From Austropuccinia psidii (taxonomy: Eukaryota; Basidiomycota; Pucciniomycetes; Pucciniales; Sphaerophragmiaceae): a stretch of DNA of 64,000 nt. How positions within the stretch are numbered: position 1 is the stretch's first letter; each line of letters opens with the position of its first letter. Positions 47,301 through 59,379 of this stretch are shown in pieces. A model generated the notes under the pieces. The model had not been told where the DNA came from and ran no database searches. It saw only the letters and a program-made list of their open reading frames with translations. Location: assembly GCA_023105745.1 (NCBI GenBank), contig JALGQZ010000001.1, forward strand, positions 50,343,662 through 50,407,661, in the 5' to 3' direction. The position numbers and the translations under genes are program-made.

Positions 47301-48038
47301 TTATCAATATGGTCCCCTTCAAAATTGATAATTTCATGACCTTGATCCCAAGAATCGTTTGCGGCTTCAAAGGTACAGCGTTTTTTGTTTGTTTTTTTGG
47401 TCGCATGTATATTTGGTCTTTTTCCTAATCCTTTGTCTGGAAATCCAATTACGACTCGAGATTCTCCCACCTCCACACCTGCCCATATATTGTAAGCAGC
47501 TATTTTTATCAACTTTGTTTAGAATTAGTAATGGACTTACGGTTCAAATCCATTTTCAGCAGGCTCATGGCTTCAGCAATCTTTTGACGCACATAATCAG
47601 GAATTTTACTATCATTTTGGATTTTTTCGAGCCTTGGGATTGTTTGAGAAATGTTGGAGACAAATTGTTCCTTGGATATAATTTCCACCTCCCCACTGAA
47701 AATTACATCATCTTGCCCATCATCTTCTGTCGGTGCACAAGGTTCAACAGTCTTTTCCTTCTCATAACTTTTAAAAATCGGTTTCTGAGAGCTTGGAGGC
47801 TGACCTGAAATAAAGGCTATGACACAATATCAGGTTTTGGGAGATTAGAAATATTCAAGATGGATGCATACTCACATTCTGGAAGAACTGGTGGATCTTG
47901 ATTATCTTCATGAGACTGGCCCTCTACTTCAATTCCTGATTCACGACTACTGGCGATATCAGAGATTTCACTTCCACTCTCTGGGGCTGAAGTTGGTCGT
48001 TCATTGAATTCATGTGAATTTCCTGGGGTTTGGGCCAT
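44331..48038 (-). pseudogene. orfB: unknown protein of the giant element, split by a solo LTR
   Basis: Exons on the minus strand: 48038-47876, 47804-47541, 47478-46832, 46761-46607 continuing at 44680-44391 across the solo LTR, and 44340-44331. All introns are GT-AG and the phases agree, and the frame runs straight through the LTR site (LLYPANPVKKFW). The N-terminus is acidic and Ser/Pro-rich; the middle has helical parts (YVRQKIAEAMSLL; FQGIFLSRMEEFAGIL); the end contains VEYLASCWSKSK. I recognise no domain. Damage: a frame change near the seven-G run at 47275-47281 and a TGA at 46946-46944. It sits directly upstream of the TET-like gene in the same direction. Confidence 0.7.
44686..46606 (-). 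mobile_element. Solo LTR 2 (element C family) inside orfB
   Basis: 1921 bp, same family and orientation as solo LTR 1. The first bases read TTTAAG for TGTAAG. Target duplication GGTGG (44681-44685) and GGCGG (46607-46611), one C/T difference. It interrupts the fourth exon of orfB. Confidence 0.9.
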
Positions 48039-48323
48039 AGCGGAGGTAGTTTATTAAGCAAATAGATGGTGACGAGTTGATTGATAACTTGTTTGAAAAT
48101 TTTTGAATAAAAAGATCCAAATTGAAGAAAAAAGGTGGAAGTAAAATAATCGCATTTGCAAAATGCGATTTGTTGGGAAATTGAAGGAGGCAATGTTTTG
48201 CAAATTGTTTCATATCATGCAAATGAAATCACTTCCCTGTGAGACATTGAATAAAGTTGACTAGTGAGAAACCTACTAAAGTCAACTTTTGAACTAGTCA
48301 ATGCTCATGAGGTAAGGACTAAG
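48039..48323. other. Upstream region of orfB
   Basis: 285 bp between the orfB start and element D. It should hold the proximal promoter. No clear motif; element D separates it from the rest of its upstream DNA at 58423. Confidence 0.4.
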
Positions 48324-50160
48324 TGTAAGGTTTGGATATGAAACTTTGATAAAAAAACAAGTACTTTTCCTGTCCTCAAAATTTGTATAAGGTAAAAATC
48401 AATTAAAAATAGTATGAAATATTATTTTTAAGAGAAAACACGCCAATTTTATTGTTTATAACTTTATTAGTATAAAACAATAATATTATAAAAATTTATT
48501 GTTTTACCAACAATAAAAATTTATCCCAAAAATACTCTACAAGAGATATTTTAAGGCTACAAAAGAAATTTCTTCAAGAGCAATTTCAATTGGAATTAAT
48601 TGAGCAAAGAACTGCAAGCAATTAATTAAAGAACAAAGTCTTTAAAGAGAATATTAAAGAGAAAACATGCCCAAAAGTGACCAGAGTGAATTTGGAAACA
48701 AAGTGACAAAGTTAACAGTGATGAAAGATGCTTTAATTCACTTTTGGGGTGGTTCAGGGGTAAAAATGATTATAAGAGTTACAAACAATGATTATAATGA
48801 TTTTTTCACGTGGTTAAAAGGATTAAAATGATTTAAAAGTGGTGGTTGGAATCTTTGATTGATTGGTTTAACAGTGTTTAAACTAATTAATAAAAGGAAA
48901 AGATTCTAACATGAAGAGAAAAGTGGGGCTAAGAAGACATTCTTTTATAGCCATCAATTCTCTTACTCCAAAAGTAAAATTTACTCTTGTCAGTCGTGAA
49001 AAACAGTCTGACAACAAAAAAGCCAATTATGGCATCATTGAACCCTAGTTTAGACCAAAAAGGGCTGGTTTAAGCCATTTTTAGCCATTTTTAGCCATTT
49101 TAGACCCTTAAATCAGCCATTACTATAGCAATACCAGGCCTAGAGCCTTCAAAACACGTCAGAATGTGTGTCAGAGGCGTATAAACCAGTTAAAACTGTT
49201 TTTATTAAGATTGTTTTATCTTAAGGGTAGTTTTACCCTCTTGGCAACAGCTAAAACTACCCCAGTTGGTATCAAAACCTCATCATCAATTGAGTCCACA
49301 GACCCTGTAACTCAATTCCAGGCCAAAAGTGATGAACTTTTGCGTGAATTTTGACATCCCACGCCTGTCAGCAAGGATTTTGGGGGTCTAGCTCCCCCTT
49401 AGAGCTGGAGTTCCTTTTCCCCCCCAAATTTAATCTTTCCAATTTATTTTTCCTTTAATTCCTCATCATGTATTATACTTATACTTTACATATGTAATTC
49501 AATTCAATTGTACAGTAAAATACAGTAATAATTGACACCTCATATGTAAATCAAAGTTCACTTATGTAATACACGCGCACATTTTGACATTTCAATTGAA
49601 TTCAATTGAAAATACTTCAATTCCTCATAACTTCTAAACTAAACACAACACCTCAATTTTAACACAAAAATTGATGGTTAACACCACATGTGGTGTGAAT
49701 TAAATTAAGGTTTTGAGGATTTTCAACTTTTGTATTGAAAATACTAGAAACTTAATTTAAGCTTATTTAGAGTTGAGTTACAAGAATTTCACTCAGAGGT
49801 GACCCCACTTGATTTTTTATGAGGAATCCAATGGTGAAATAGATTTTATATATTTATTTATTGGATAGAAAGTTATAATAAATTTTATTTAACTTTTTTC
49901 CAAATTTATTTATTTTTTCACAATTTTGTTAAAATTTCATTTTTACTTAATTTTTTCAAGTATAAATGTAATTTTATAATTTCAAAATTTGATGTAATTT
50001 TATTTTTAAATTGTAATTAATTTTTTATTTTGAATATAATTTTATATTCATATTTTGATTTTTATTTTAATAATATAAATAAATTTATTTTATTTATATT
50101 AATATGTTAATTTTGTATTTGTGGTCTTTTGGGTATATGAAATTACCTCTAAGGCTCACA
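48324..50160 (-). repeat. 3' LTR of element D
   Basis: 1837 bp; on the minus strand it runs TGTGAGCCTTAGAGG to CCTTACA. The purine tract AGGGGGAGGGAA (50172-50161, minus) precedes it. A 62-codon frame (49166-49354) recurs identically in the other LTR. Confidence 0.95.
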
Positions 50161-50184
50161 TTCCCTCCCCCTAAAAAAAGAATA

Positions 50185-53100
50185 TTACTTTGTAATATTG
50201 GTGTTTCTAGTGTGTCTGAATCTTCTGAGGAGTTTGGTAGCTTCTGGTATATCTTTTTCTTCTAACCATTCATCTTCACAAGTTAGGTCACTGTACCTAA
50301 CAAGGTATTCCCTTACCTTCTTGGTTCTTAATTTCCTTTCTTTAAGAACTTTGGTAATTTTCTTAGCACCAGATGTCTCAATAGGAGGTATAACTTGGGG
50401 AATCTTATTCCTCAAGGGAAATTTCTCAGCATCACTAGATTTATATGGCTTTATCAAGCTCACTGGAAATTTAGGGTGCTTATTGCTAAGTTCTTCAGAT
50501 AACTCTACTTCAACAGCATTTTCTCCATGGAGGGCCTTAATCACAAAAGGTCCTGCAAAGGAGTCTTTCAGCTTTTTACATCCTTTGATGTTATTGAAGT
50601 TAGTGGTGGATACAAGTACTAGGTCCCCCACTTTGAAATCTGGAGTTGCATGTGATTTATCCCATTTATCTTTAGCATATGCAAAAGAGTCCTCCATGCA
50701 TCTCACTGCATGCTTTCTAGCTTTGTCTAGCATTCCTTTGAAGCTAGCAGCTGTGGGATGTATTTCAATTAAGTCTTTCCTCAAGGAATCTTGGGGTAAC
50801 TTGGGGTTGCATCCTTTTTCTAGAATAGCAGGAGTCTGATTGGTACTGGCATGGATTGATGTTTTATATGCTAATTCCAGTGCTGGCAACAGAGTACACC
50901 AATCATGGGTAAATCCATCACAATCTTTGAATTCAAGGCCATATGCACAAAATCTTCTCACCATGTCCTCTAAGGTTTGGATCATCCTTTCAGCCAGGCC
51001 ATCAGTTTGTGGGTGGTAGGCTGTAGAGAAAGACAGTTCAGTGCCAAATAATTGGTGAAGATTTGTCCAAAGTGCTGAAGTGAATTTGGGATCTCTATCA
51101 CTGATGATATTTGTAAATATCCCAGTCCATGACACTACTCTATTCCATATCAGAAGAGCTGTATCCATGGCTGTATCATCTTTGTGACATGGTAAAAAGA
51201 TTGGAGTTTTACTGGATCTGTCCACAATTACTAGGCAAGCATTATAGCTCCTGTCACCTCCTGGTGGTAGGCCAGTTACCCAATCCATATGGACAATTTC
51301 CCAAGGTCTGTTAGGTTCTTGGATTTTTATCATATTTCCAAGTCTTTTGCCAGTGGATTTATTTGCCTTTTGGCATCTGTCACAGGTTTTGCAATACTCT
51401 GCAACATCTTTCTGCCACATTGGCCACCATATGCAGGTCTTCACTTTCTCTCTTGTTCTGTCTTCAGACAGATGTCCTGAAAAGGGACTATCATGGCATT
51501 CTTTCAGTACAAGATTGATTAATGACCTGTCTACAACTGTCATGACACATGTGTGCTTGGTTCTGTGGTAAAGTATACCATCTAGTAGGTGAAATCTTCC
51601 TTCATCATAAGATTTTTTCCATACTTCATCCAAGGCATGTATTAGAGAGTTGTCTTTACAGTCTTTGTTAAGTAATTGGCATAAGATGCTACAATTCTTA
51701 TCTTGAGTGTAGCTGCTTCTGACTTCTTCAAAGAAGGTGGTGTTCAAGTCTGTAACACTTATTCCTTCTATTGGAATTTGTGGTGAAGCTTCTTCTGGCA
51801 CATAAGCAGGATTATCAATATTATTTGGTAATGGCCATCTGCTTAGTCCATCTGCATTCTTATGAATATTCCCATCCTTATGAACAATAGTAATATTTCC
51901 TCTGTATTCTTGTATGGCTATTTGCCATCTGAGCATGTGTCTGTTGGGTGTTTTCATGTTCAAAAGTGATTTGACAGCTGTACAATCTGTTATTACTTCA
52001 AAAACACATCCCTCTAAGAATTAGTTCAATTTTTCCAAGGCCCAGACAAGGCATAGACATTCCATTTGACTTGCTCCATATCTGGCTTCAGTTGGTTTGA
52101 TTTGCCTGGATATGAAACATATGGGTCCTTCTACAGGCTTATCATTTATGATCTGAACTTGGTGAAGTGCAGCACCCAGTCCATCCCCTGATGCATCAAT
52201 ATACAGTTTGAAAGGCAATTTAAAGTCTGGCATCAGTAAGAGTGGAGCAGTGGTCAATGCTTCTCTTAGAGACTCAAAAGCTTTGACTCTGTCAACAGTC
52301 ATCTCAAACACTGTGTCTTTGTCACACAACTTATAAAGTGTTCTTGCTATGGATGCAAAATCTTTAATGTGTTGCCTGTAATATCCTGCAAAACCTAAGA
52401 ATGACTGAATTTCCTTTTTATTCTGAGGCATGGGCTTTAATAATACTGCTGCAACTTTGTTTTTGTCAATTCCAAGGGACAAACCAGATACAACATGTCC
52501 TAGTGCTTTAAGTTCTTTAAATCCAAAATGACATTTCTTCAAGGAGATTTTCATGTTTACTGATTGGATTTTTGTCAAAACTCTTGATAATCTGTACATG
52601 TGCTCCTCCCAAGTCTTTGAACAGATAATAATGTCATCATTGTAAATGATTAACCATCCCTCTGAAAGTTCTTCAGGGAAGATTTCATTCATCATTCTTT
52701 GGAAGTGTGAAGGTGCATTTTTGATACCAAAGGGCATCCTTAAGTATTCATACACTCCACAATGAACAATAATTCTCAAGTATTTTCTTGCTCTTGGTGT
52801 TACCACATTTTGATGGAATCCTTTAAGGGCATCCATAGTGGTTATATACACTTCTTGAGATATTTGAGTAAGGGCAATTTGGATTTTTGGTATTGGGTAT
52901 CTGTCTGGGACAGTGTAAGTGTTCAGAGCTCTAAAGTCCCCAACCATTCTGGATTTTCCATTATGCCACGCCACTATAACTGGTGTAGTTATTTCTACTT
53001 CCTCATTGTGGCCTACTTTTCTTATTACACCAAGGTCTAGAAGTTCTTTGATATGAATTTCTAGAGCTTCTCTTGATTTTGGACTTGCTGGATAAGCAGG

Positions 53101-56100
53101 TCTTCTTAAGAGTGGTGGATAAGGTCTCTCAATGTTAAGAATGATGTCAACTTCATGACCAATAATTGCTCCCAGAGGTTCTTTGTCTGTAGCAAATGCT
53201 CCTCTGTGGTCATACAAAAGGGAAGAAAGTTCATTTTCTTGCTTATCAGTCAGATGAAGGCTTATTTCAGCCTCATTTAACTGTTCAGACTTGAATTTCT
53301 CTAACTCTAAGTTGACTGGTGATACTTTGTTTACTGTAATTTGTCTTTTAAAGGGTAAAAAGGCAAATTTCTGGCGCTTATTGTCTCCAATTGTAAAGTA
53401 TCTGTCTTTGTTATTATGTAAATCTATCCCATACATGATTAAATAGTCATTTCCCAATATAAAATGGGTACTAGAGCAATTTTCCATAACAACAAATTCA
53501 ACTGTGATCCTTAAATTCCCATTTATGTGTGGGAATATGACATTGGTCTCAAAGATTCCTAATGCTTTCATTGGGTTACTTGCACTGTTGAATTTTATAC
53601 CATCAATTGGTAACAATTGGTCTTCAAAATTTGGTACACATATCTTAAGAAAAGATTTTCCAACACAAGAGCAGAAGGCTCCTGGGTCAAGCAAAAGTTT
53701 GGTGGGTTTGTTGTCAATCACCACTTCTGTCATACAGGAGTTACCAGCTGTATAACCTTTTCCTCTGTTTGGTTTTGTCTTCATAAGTTGTGCATCTTGA
53801 ACTTTTGATAAATCAACTTGACCATTGCTCAATTGTGGTAAGTGGGAATAAGATTCCATGATGTCAAAAGTGGCATTGATATTTTCTATATCTTTTGAAG
53901 ATTCAGAGAATATGGATGACTTATCATCTGAATTGTCTTCAATTATGTCTTCTTTTTCAACATCTGGTTCTTTTTCAATGTCAATTTCATTGATTTTCCC
54001 CCTTTTTGGACATGTATTGGCTAAATGGGTGGTGCTTTGGCAAATATGGCATTTTCTGACTGTATCTGCAGATTTATATTTAATATTACTAGAATTTTCT
54101 TTGGGGTTTTTGTCCACAGAATCTTTCCAAGGTGTATTAAACCTTGTTTTAAGATTCACCCTACTAGAACCAATTTTGGTTCTGGTGGTTACTTCTTCTA
54201 GTATATTGATAATATCCTCTGCTGAAGATTGTTCAGTAGTCCTGCTTTTGACGGCATGCTCTAAGTCACCTCCACATTGTCTCAGAATTTTTCTATGGAT
54301 CATAAATTCTGACATGTCAGGATATAATGCTGTTAATCTGTCCTTTTGTTGGCAAAACCATGGTAAAGCTTTGTCTTTATCAGCATTAAATTTGGCAGAT
54401 TCAAAGGCTATTTCAACTTTAAACCTCCAAGCATCATTTGCCCATTTGTTGATGATTTGGGTTTTCCACCAAGTCCAACTCTGGTGTCCATGTGCTTGTC
54501 TTATTTTGATGTACCATCTGTGAGCTGATCTGGTAAACAAGGTGTTAAACCTGGCTGTTACCAATCTGTCTGGTAATTCAAAATCCTCTTTGATCATGTC
54601 AATACCTCTAATGAATTCCATATGGTCATACTCTCCTTCACCACTGAAGTGAGGCCATTCTTTAAGTTTTGGAACTTCTTTCAAGAGTGCTTGGCCCATT
54701 GATGGTTCCAAGTTATGAAAAGAAGTGGATAATTCATTTTTTAATTGTGAATTATCAGGATCCAATACTTGTGGATTTGGAATTCTTGTGCCCTCATTTT
54801 GATTTAGAGGTGTAGACATTCTTGGTAAGGTGTTCAGTATTTGTTCAATGTCATTCATTTTACTGTTGCTACACCTTTGGGAATTTCTGTATTCATGTTG
54901 GAAGCTTTGTATTAAATTTATTACTTCAATTTTATACATGTCTTCCTTATGTGTCAGTTCTTGCCATAACTCTGTCTGTCTTGTATTATCAGCAGTGACT
55001 TGATTCAATTTCATTGATAATTTTGATACTTCTTCTTGTGAAGCATCAAAACACTTTTTCAAGGCAATGGTATATGTCTTTACTTCAGTAAATGAATTTG
55101 AAATGTCATCAAGGACTTTCTTGTTATCTGTCTTGATAATATTTATGGCTTGTTTAATTCTTGTTTCAATTATGTCATCAATATTGAATTTAGAATATTT
55201 ATCTGTTAATTCTTTAATAATGGCAGATTGTTCATTTATTTTATTGTTAGAAGAATTATCATTATTGGAATTTTTAATTGTTCTCAAAACTTTTTCAAAA
55301 CACATAAGTGTTTCATTAATTTGGAACAGACTCAGGTTGTTTGTTTTAATGTTGTTACAAATGGTTTCATTTTTATCAGAAAGATGTTTTTTCACGTCAT
55401 TTATAGCATTATACAACTCTGGTATGGAATCAAATATGTCAGAAATCATTTCTGGAATCTTAATCTGGCTTCCTCCTTCTTCTGTAATTCCATCATGGTT
55501 CTGGCCATCTGAAATACATTTTCCATGGCATCCTGCTGAATCTTTGGGATTCTGTAGCACTGGCTGTAAGGCTTTGGGGCTGGTGCCTTCCCTTTGCCCT
55601 TGTTTGGAGTTTGTGGCTGCTTTTTCACGTTGGAATTGCTGCTGCTGGCCACTGGGGCTGTTTTTGGCACTGGTTTGGGTGGTGGAGGGTTGTTTTTCCT
55701 CCATTCTAGTGTCAAAAGCATCATGTTTTTCTTCTCCATCAATGGATGCCATCCATTGAGCAATTTGCAAGTGTTGGGATGGCCCAAGAATTTTCTTACT
55801 GTCAGGTAAGAATTCATGCAATTCTTCCACAGGTCTGCAAGGATCTGGTACTCCTTGAATTGAAGTGCATTGTTGTATGCACTGTGGCTGGCTTTGTATA
55901 TGTCCACAGAGGCTTGTTGTGGCGGTGTCATCTCTTTTTGCAGGTAAAATAGTATTATCAGCTTCAGAATGACCCAATTTAGTTGTTTGGAAGTCATCAA
56001 CTGACCCTTTTCCTTCTGTACCTGGTTGGCTTCTGCCATAATCACGTCTATTACCTTTTTGGGAGCTGCTTGAGGGGTTGTAGCTGGCTCCTGACCTGGT

Positions 56101-56109
56101 TGAAGGCAT
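50185..56109 (-). pseudogene. Gag-Pol of element D, one nonsense codon
   Basis: A single frame of about 1970 codons from [10 protein letters not shown] at 56109 to 50185, broken only by TAA at 52023-52021 (element C has Tyr there, EKLHYYLDG). In order: gag with coiled-coil-like stretches and capsid segment; knuckle [14 protein letters not shown] (CX2CX4HX4C, near 54010-54050); protease [13 protein letters not shown] (Pro in the usual DT/SGA position, 53688-53677); RT with YNDD (52644-52633); RNase H; integrase with [15 protein letters not shown] zinc part, VDRSSKT, SDRDPKF and LAERMIQ; and a chromodomain-like end ([17 protein letters not shown]). Apart from the stop and the DPGA motif it looks complete. 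Confidence 0.93.
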
Positions 56110-56158
56110 AATTATGGTTAAAAAAGGCTTAAAATAGTATTTTACGTCAAAAACTTAC

Positions 56159-56356
56159 TATTGGCCAAATTTTTAGCTTTCTGAAGGGTATTACTTATGT
56201 CCAAGTTAATCAATTCAGAAGATATTGGTTCAGGCTGGTTATTTTGAGTCACAATAACAGTACTATTATGATCAGAATTAACATTACTGGCAGGGATAAT
56301 GCTGGTTACTGTTGAGGCTGTTTCAATGTTTTCTTGTCTTACCACGTTGTCAGACA
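56159..56356 (-). other. Candidate leader exon of element D
   Basis: A 198-nt open stretch between an acceptor (TTTTAG before 56356) and a GTAAGT donor (56158). The frame contains VRQENIETASTVTS and LQKAKNLANS. Splicing onto gag could add an N-terminal extension or create a leader exon. Element C has a similar arrangement, which supports it. Confidence 0.4.
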
Positions 56357-56560
56357 CTAAAATTAATGAAAAAGCCAATTAATTAAGTAAAAAACGGTTA
56401 TTTCAAAAAAGAAATAAAAATATAAGCCTCACTTATAATATGAAAAAAAAAGTTATTTTTTATGGATTTTTTTGAATTATAAGTATTTTTTATATGTTTT
56501 TAAATTTTTCAATATAATAAAAAAGATTTAAAAAGAGTAAAAATATGTCACAGGTAAAAT

Positions 56561-56580
56561 ATCACGGCTGGGCCCCCAAA
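56561..56580 (-). other. Probable primer-binding site of element D
   Basis: TTTGGGGGCCCAGCCGTGAT directly follows the 5' LTR, matching the element C block at 18 of 20 bases. TGG near its start suits pairing with a tRNA CCA end; the tRNA is not identified. Confidence 0.6.
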
Positions 56581-58417
56581 TGTAAGGTGTGGATATGAAA
56601 CTTTGATAAAAAATCAAGTACTTTTCCTGTCCTCAAAATTTGTATAAGGTAAAAATCAATTAAAAATAGTATGAAATATTATTTTTAAGAGAAAACACGC
56701 CAATTTTATCGTTTATAAATTTATTAGTATAAAACAATAATATTATAAAAATTTATTGTTTTACCAACAATAAAAATTTATCCCAAAAATACTCTACAAG
56801 AGATATTTTAAGGCTACAAAAGAAATTTCTTCAAGAGCAATTTCAATTGGAATTAATTGAGCAAAGAACTGCAAGCAATTAATTAAAGAACAAAGTCTTT
56901 AAAAAGAATATTAAAGAGAAAACACGCCCAAAAGTGACCAGAGTGAATTTGGAAACAAAGTGACAAAGTTAACAGTGATGAAAGATGCTTTAATTCACTT
57001 TTGGGGTGGTTCAGGGGTAAAAATGATTATAAGAGTTACAAACAATGATTATAATGATTTTTTCACGTGGTTAAAAGGATTAAAATGATTTAAAAGTGGT
57101 GGTTGAAATCTTTGATTGATTGGTTTAACAGTGTTTAAACTAATTAATAAAAGGAAAAGATTCTAACATGAAGAGAAAAGTGGGGCTAAGAAGACATTCT
57201 TTTATAGCCATCAATTCTCTTACTCCAAAAGTAAAATTTACTCTTGTCAGTCGTGAAAAACAGTCTGAAAACAAAAAAGCCAATTATGGCATCATTGAAC
57301 CCTAGTTTAGACCAAAAAGGGCTGGTTTAAGCCATTTTTAGCCATTTTTAGCCATTTTAGACCCTTAAATCAGCCATTACTATAGCAATACCAGGCCTAG
57401 AGCCTTCAAAACACGTCAGAATGTGTGTCAGAGGCGTATAAACCAGTTAAAACTGTTTTTATTAAGATTGTTTTATCTTAAGGGTAGTTTTACCCTCTTG
57501 GCAACAGCTAAAACTACCCCAGTTGGTATCAAAACCTCATCATCAATTGAGTCCACAGACCCTGTAACTCAATTCCAGGCCAAAAGTGATGAACTTTTGC
57601 GTGAATTTTGACATCCCACGCCTGTCAGCAAGGATTTTGGGGGTCTAGCTCCCCCTTAGAGCTGGAGTTCCTTTTCCCCCCCAAATTTAATCTTTCCAAT
57701 TTATTTTTCCTTTAATTCCTCATCATGTATTATACTTATACTTTACATATGTAATTCAATTCAATTGTACAGTAAAATACAGTAATAATTGACACCTCAT
57801 ATGTAAATCAAAGTTCACTTATGTAATACACGCGCACATTTTGACATTTGAATTGAATTCAATTGAAACTACTTCAATTCCTCATAACTTCTAAACTAAA
57901 CACAACACCTCAATTTTAACACAAAAATTGATGGTTAACACCACATGTGGTGTGAATTAAATTAAGGTTTTGAGGATTTTCAACTTCTGTATTGAAAATA
58001 CTAGAAACTTAATTTAAGCTTATTTAGAGTTGAGTTACAAGAATTTCACTCAGAGGTGACCCCACCTGATTTTTTATGAGGAATCCAATGGTGAAATAAA
58101 TTTTATATATTTATTTATTGGATAGAAAGTTATAATAAATTTTATTTAACTTTTTTCCAAATTTATTTATTTTTTCACAATTTTGTTAAAATTTCATTTT
58201 TACTTAATTTTTTCAAGTATAAATGTAATTTTATAATTTCAAAATTTGATGTAATTTTATTTTTAAATTGTAATTAATTTTTTAATTTGAATATAATTTT
58301 ATATTCATATTTTGATTTTTATTTTAATAATATAAATAAATTTATTTTATTTATATTAATATGTTAATTTTGTATTTGTGGGCTTTTGGGTATATGAAAT
58401 TACCTCTAAGGCTCACA
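56581..58417 (-). repeat. 5' LTR of element D
   Basis: 1837 bp, about 99% identical to 48324-50160. Confidence 0.95.
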
Positions 58418-58422
58418 CTAAG

Positions 58423-58595
58423 CCGGGGAAACAGGAGACACAATTCTTGTCTTAAATAGTCCACTTATTAGGTTTTAATTTGTGAGTCTCATGATTTAAA
58501 CCCTAACCACAACATTGTGAATATACTGACCAATTTCCCCTTAGGTCCTGTTGGCAGAGATGGCCACTCAGCATATCTCGGCGATTGCGTTCATT
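58423..58595. other. Giant-element sequence between D and minisatellite 2
   Basis: 173 bp with no supported gene; before element D inserted it joined 48318 and so was upstream of orfB. Confidence 0.4.
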
Positions 58596-58621
58596 GTGTA
58601 CGCCAACAAGCCAACGTACAC
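58596..58621. repeat. Hairpin beside minisatellite 2
   Basis: GTGTACG (58596-58602) and CGTACAC (58615-58621) are perfect complements around a 12-base loop. Confidence 0.55.
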
Positions 58622-58636
58622 TATGGATGTAGTATG

Positions 58637-59062
58637 GAAGCGTAAGGATAAGTCATTTCGGGAGCATGTTGGGAGGCACTCCGCGAGCGTAAGCATAAGT
58701 GGTGTCGGGAGCATGTTGGGAGGGCACCACACAAGCATAAGGATAAGTGGTGTCAGGAGGGCACTACACAAGCATAAGGATAAGTGGTGTTGGGAGCATG
58801 TCGGGAGTGCACTCCGCGAGCGTAAGGATGGTAAGCAGTGTTGGGAGGGCACTACACAAGCGTAAGGATAAGCAGTGTCGGGAGGGCACTACACAAGCGT
58901 AAGGATAATTGGTGTCAGGAGCATGTCGGGAGTGCACTCCGCGAGCGTAAGGATGGTAAGCAGTGTCGGAAGCATATTGGGAGGGCACTTTAGTGAGCGT
59001 AAGGATGAGTGATGTCGGGAGCATGTTGGAAGTGCACCACGTGAGCATAAAGATGGTAAGGG
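58637..59062 (+). repeat. Minisatellite 2
   Basis: About ten variable units built from GCGTAAGGATAAG, GTGTCGGGAGCATGT and GGGAGGGCACTACACAA blocks. It shares its core with minisatellite 1, in the same plus-strand direction, so both arrays come from one unit. Confidence 0.8.
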
Positions 59063-59244
59063 CGGGGGTGTGAAAGCGTAAGGAGTGGTGAGGATGGAGA
59101 TGGGGGGGTAGTGTTGGAGTCTCATCTGGAGGGCGGTGCGGGCTCGTTAGCATGCGAAGCATCGGGGCGGATTAGGTGGGGATGCGGAAGCCAATGAGGT
59201 GAAATTACCCAAACATTGTGAATAGTGTTGAAATGGGTTTGGGC

Positions 59245-59379
59245 TTTGAGTGACATTCTCATGTGACACATGTGACAATTGACGTTGTCTTGACGCTGAC
59301 GTGACATGACCCACTAAATCCAGTGACTATAAAGTGACACTAACGCGACTGAAGCAAGATTTTATACTGACAGCGGTGC
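59245..59379 (-). repeat. Right subterminal repeats
   Basis: About ten TGAC cores (many as GTGACA or TTGACG) in 135 bp, facing the left-end GTCA repeats. The clustered inverted arrangement fits binding sites of a transposition protein. Confidence 0.65.

Larger units (their letters stand above)
48324..58417 (-). mobile_element. Ty3/Gypsy element D, young and nearly intact
   Basis: 10,094 bp, minus strand, with two LTRs of exactly 1837 bp (56581-58417 is 5', 48324-50160 is 3') and an exact duplication CTAAG (48319-48323, 58418-58422). I count about 15 differences between the LTRs (about 0.8%), so it is the youngest insertion here. Gag-pol is one frame with a single stop. Confidence 0.97.

Noticed and set aside
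49166..49354. A 62-codon frame identical in both LTRs of element D
   Set aside because: Identity follows from LTR duplication; no domain or independent support.
42291..59062. Regular repeats resembling a CRISPR array
   Set aside because: Units are adjacent with no unique spacers and the genome is fungal; these are minisatellites.
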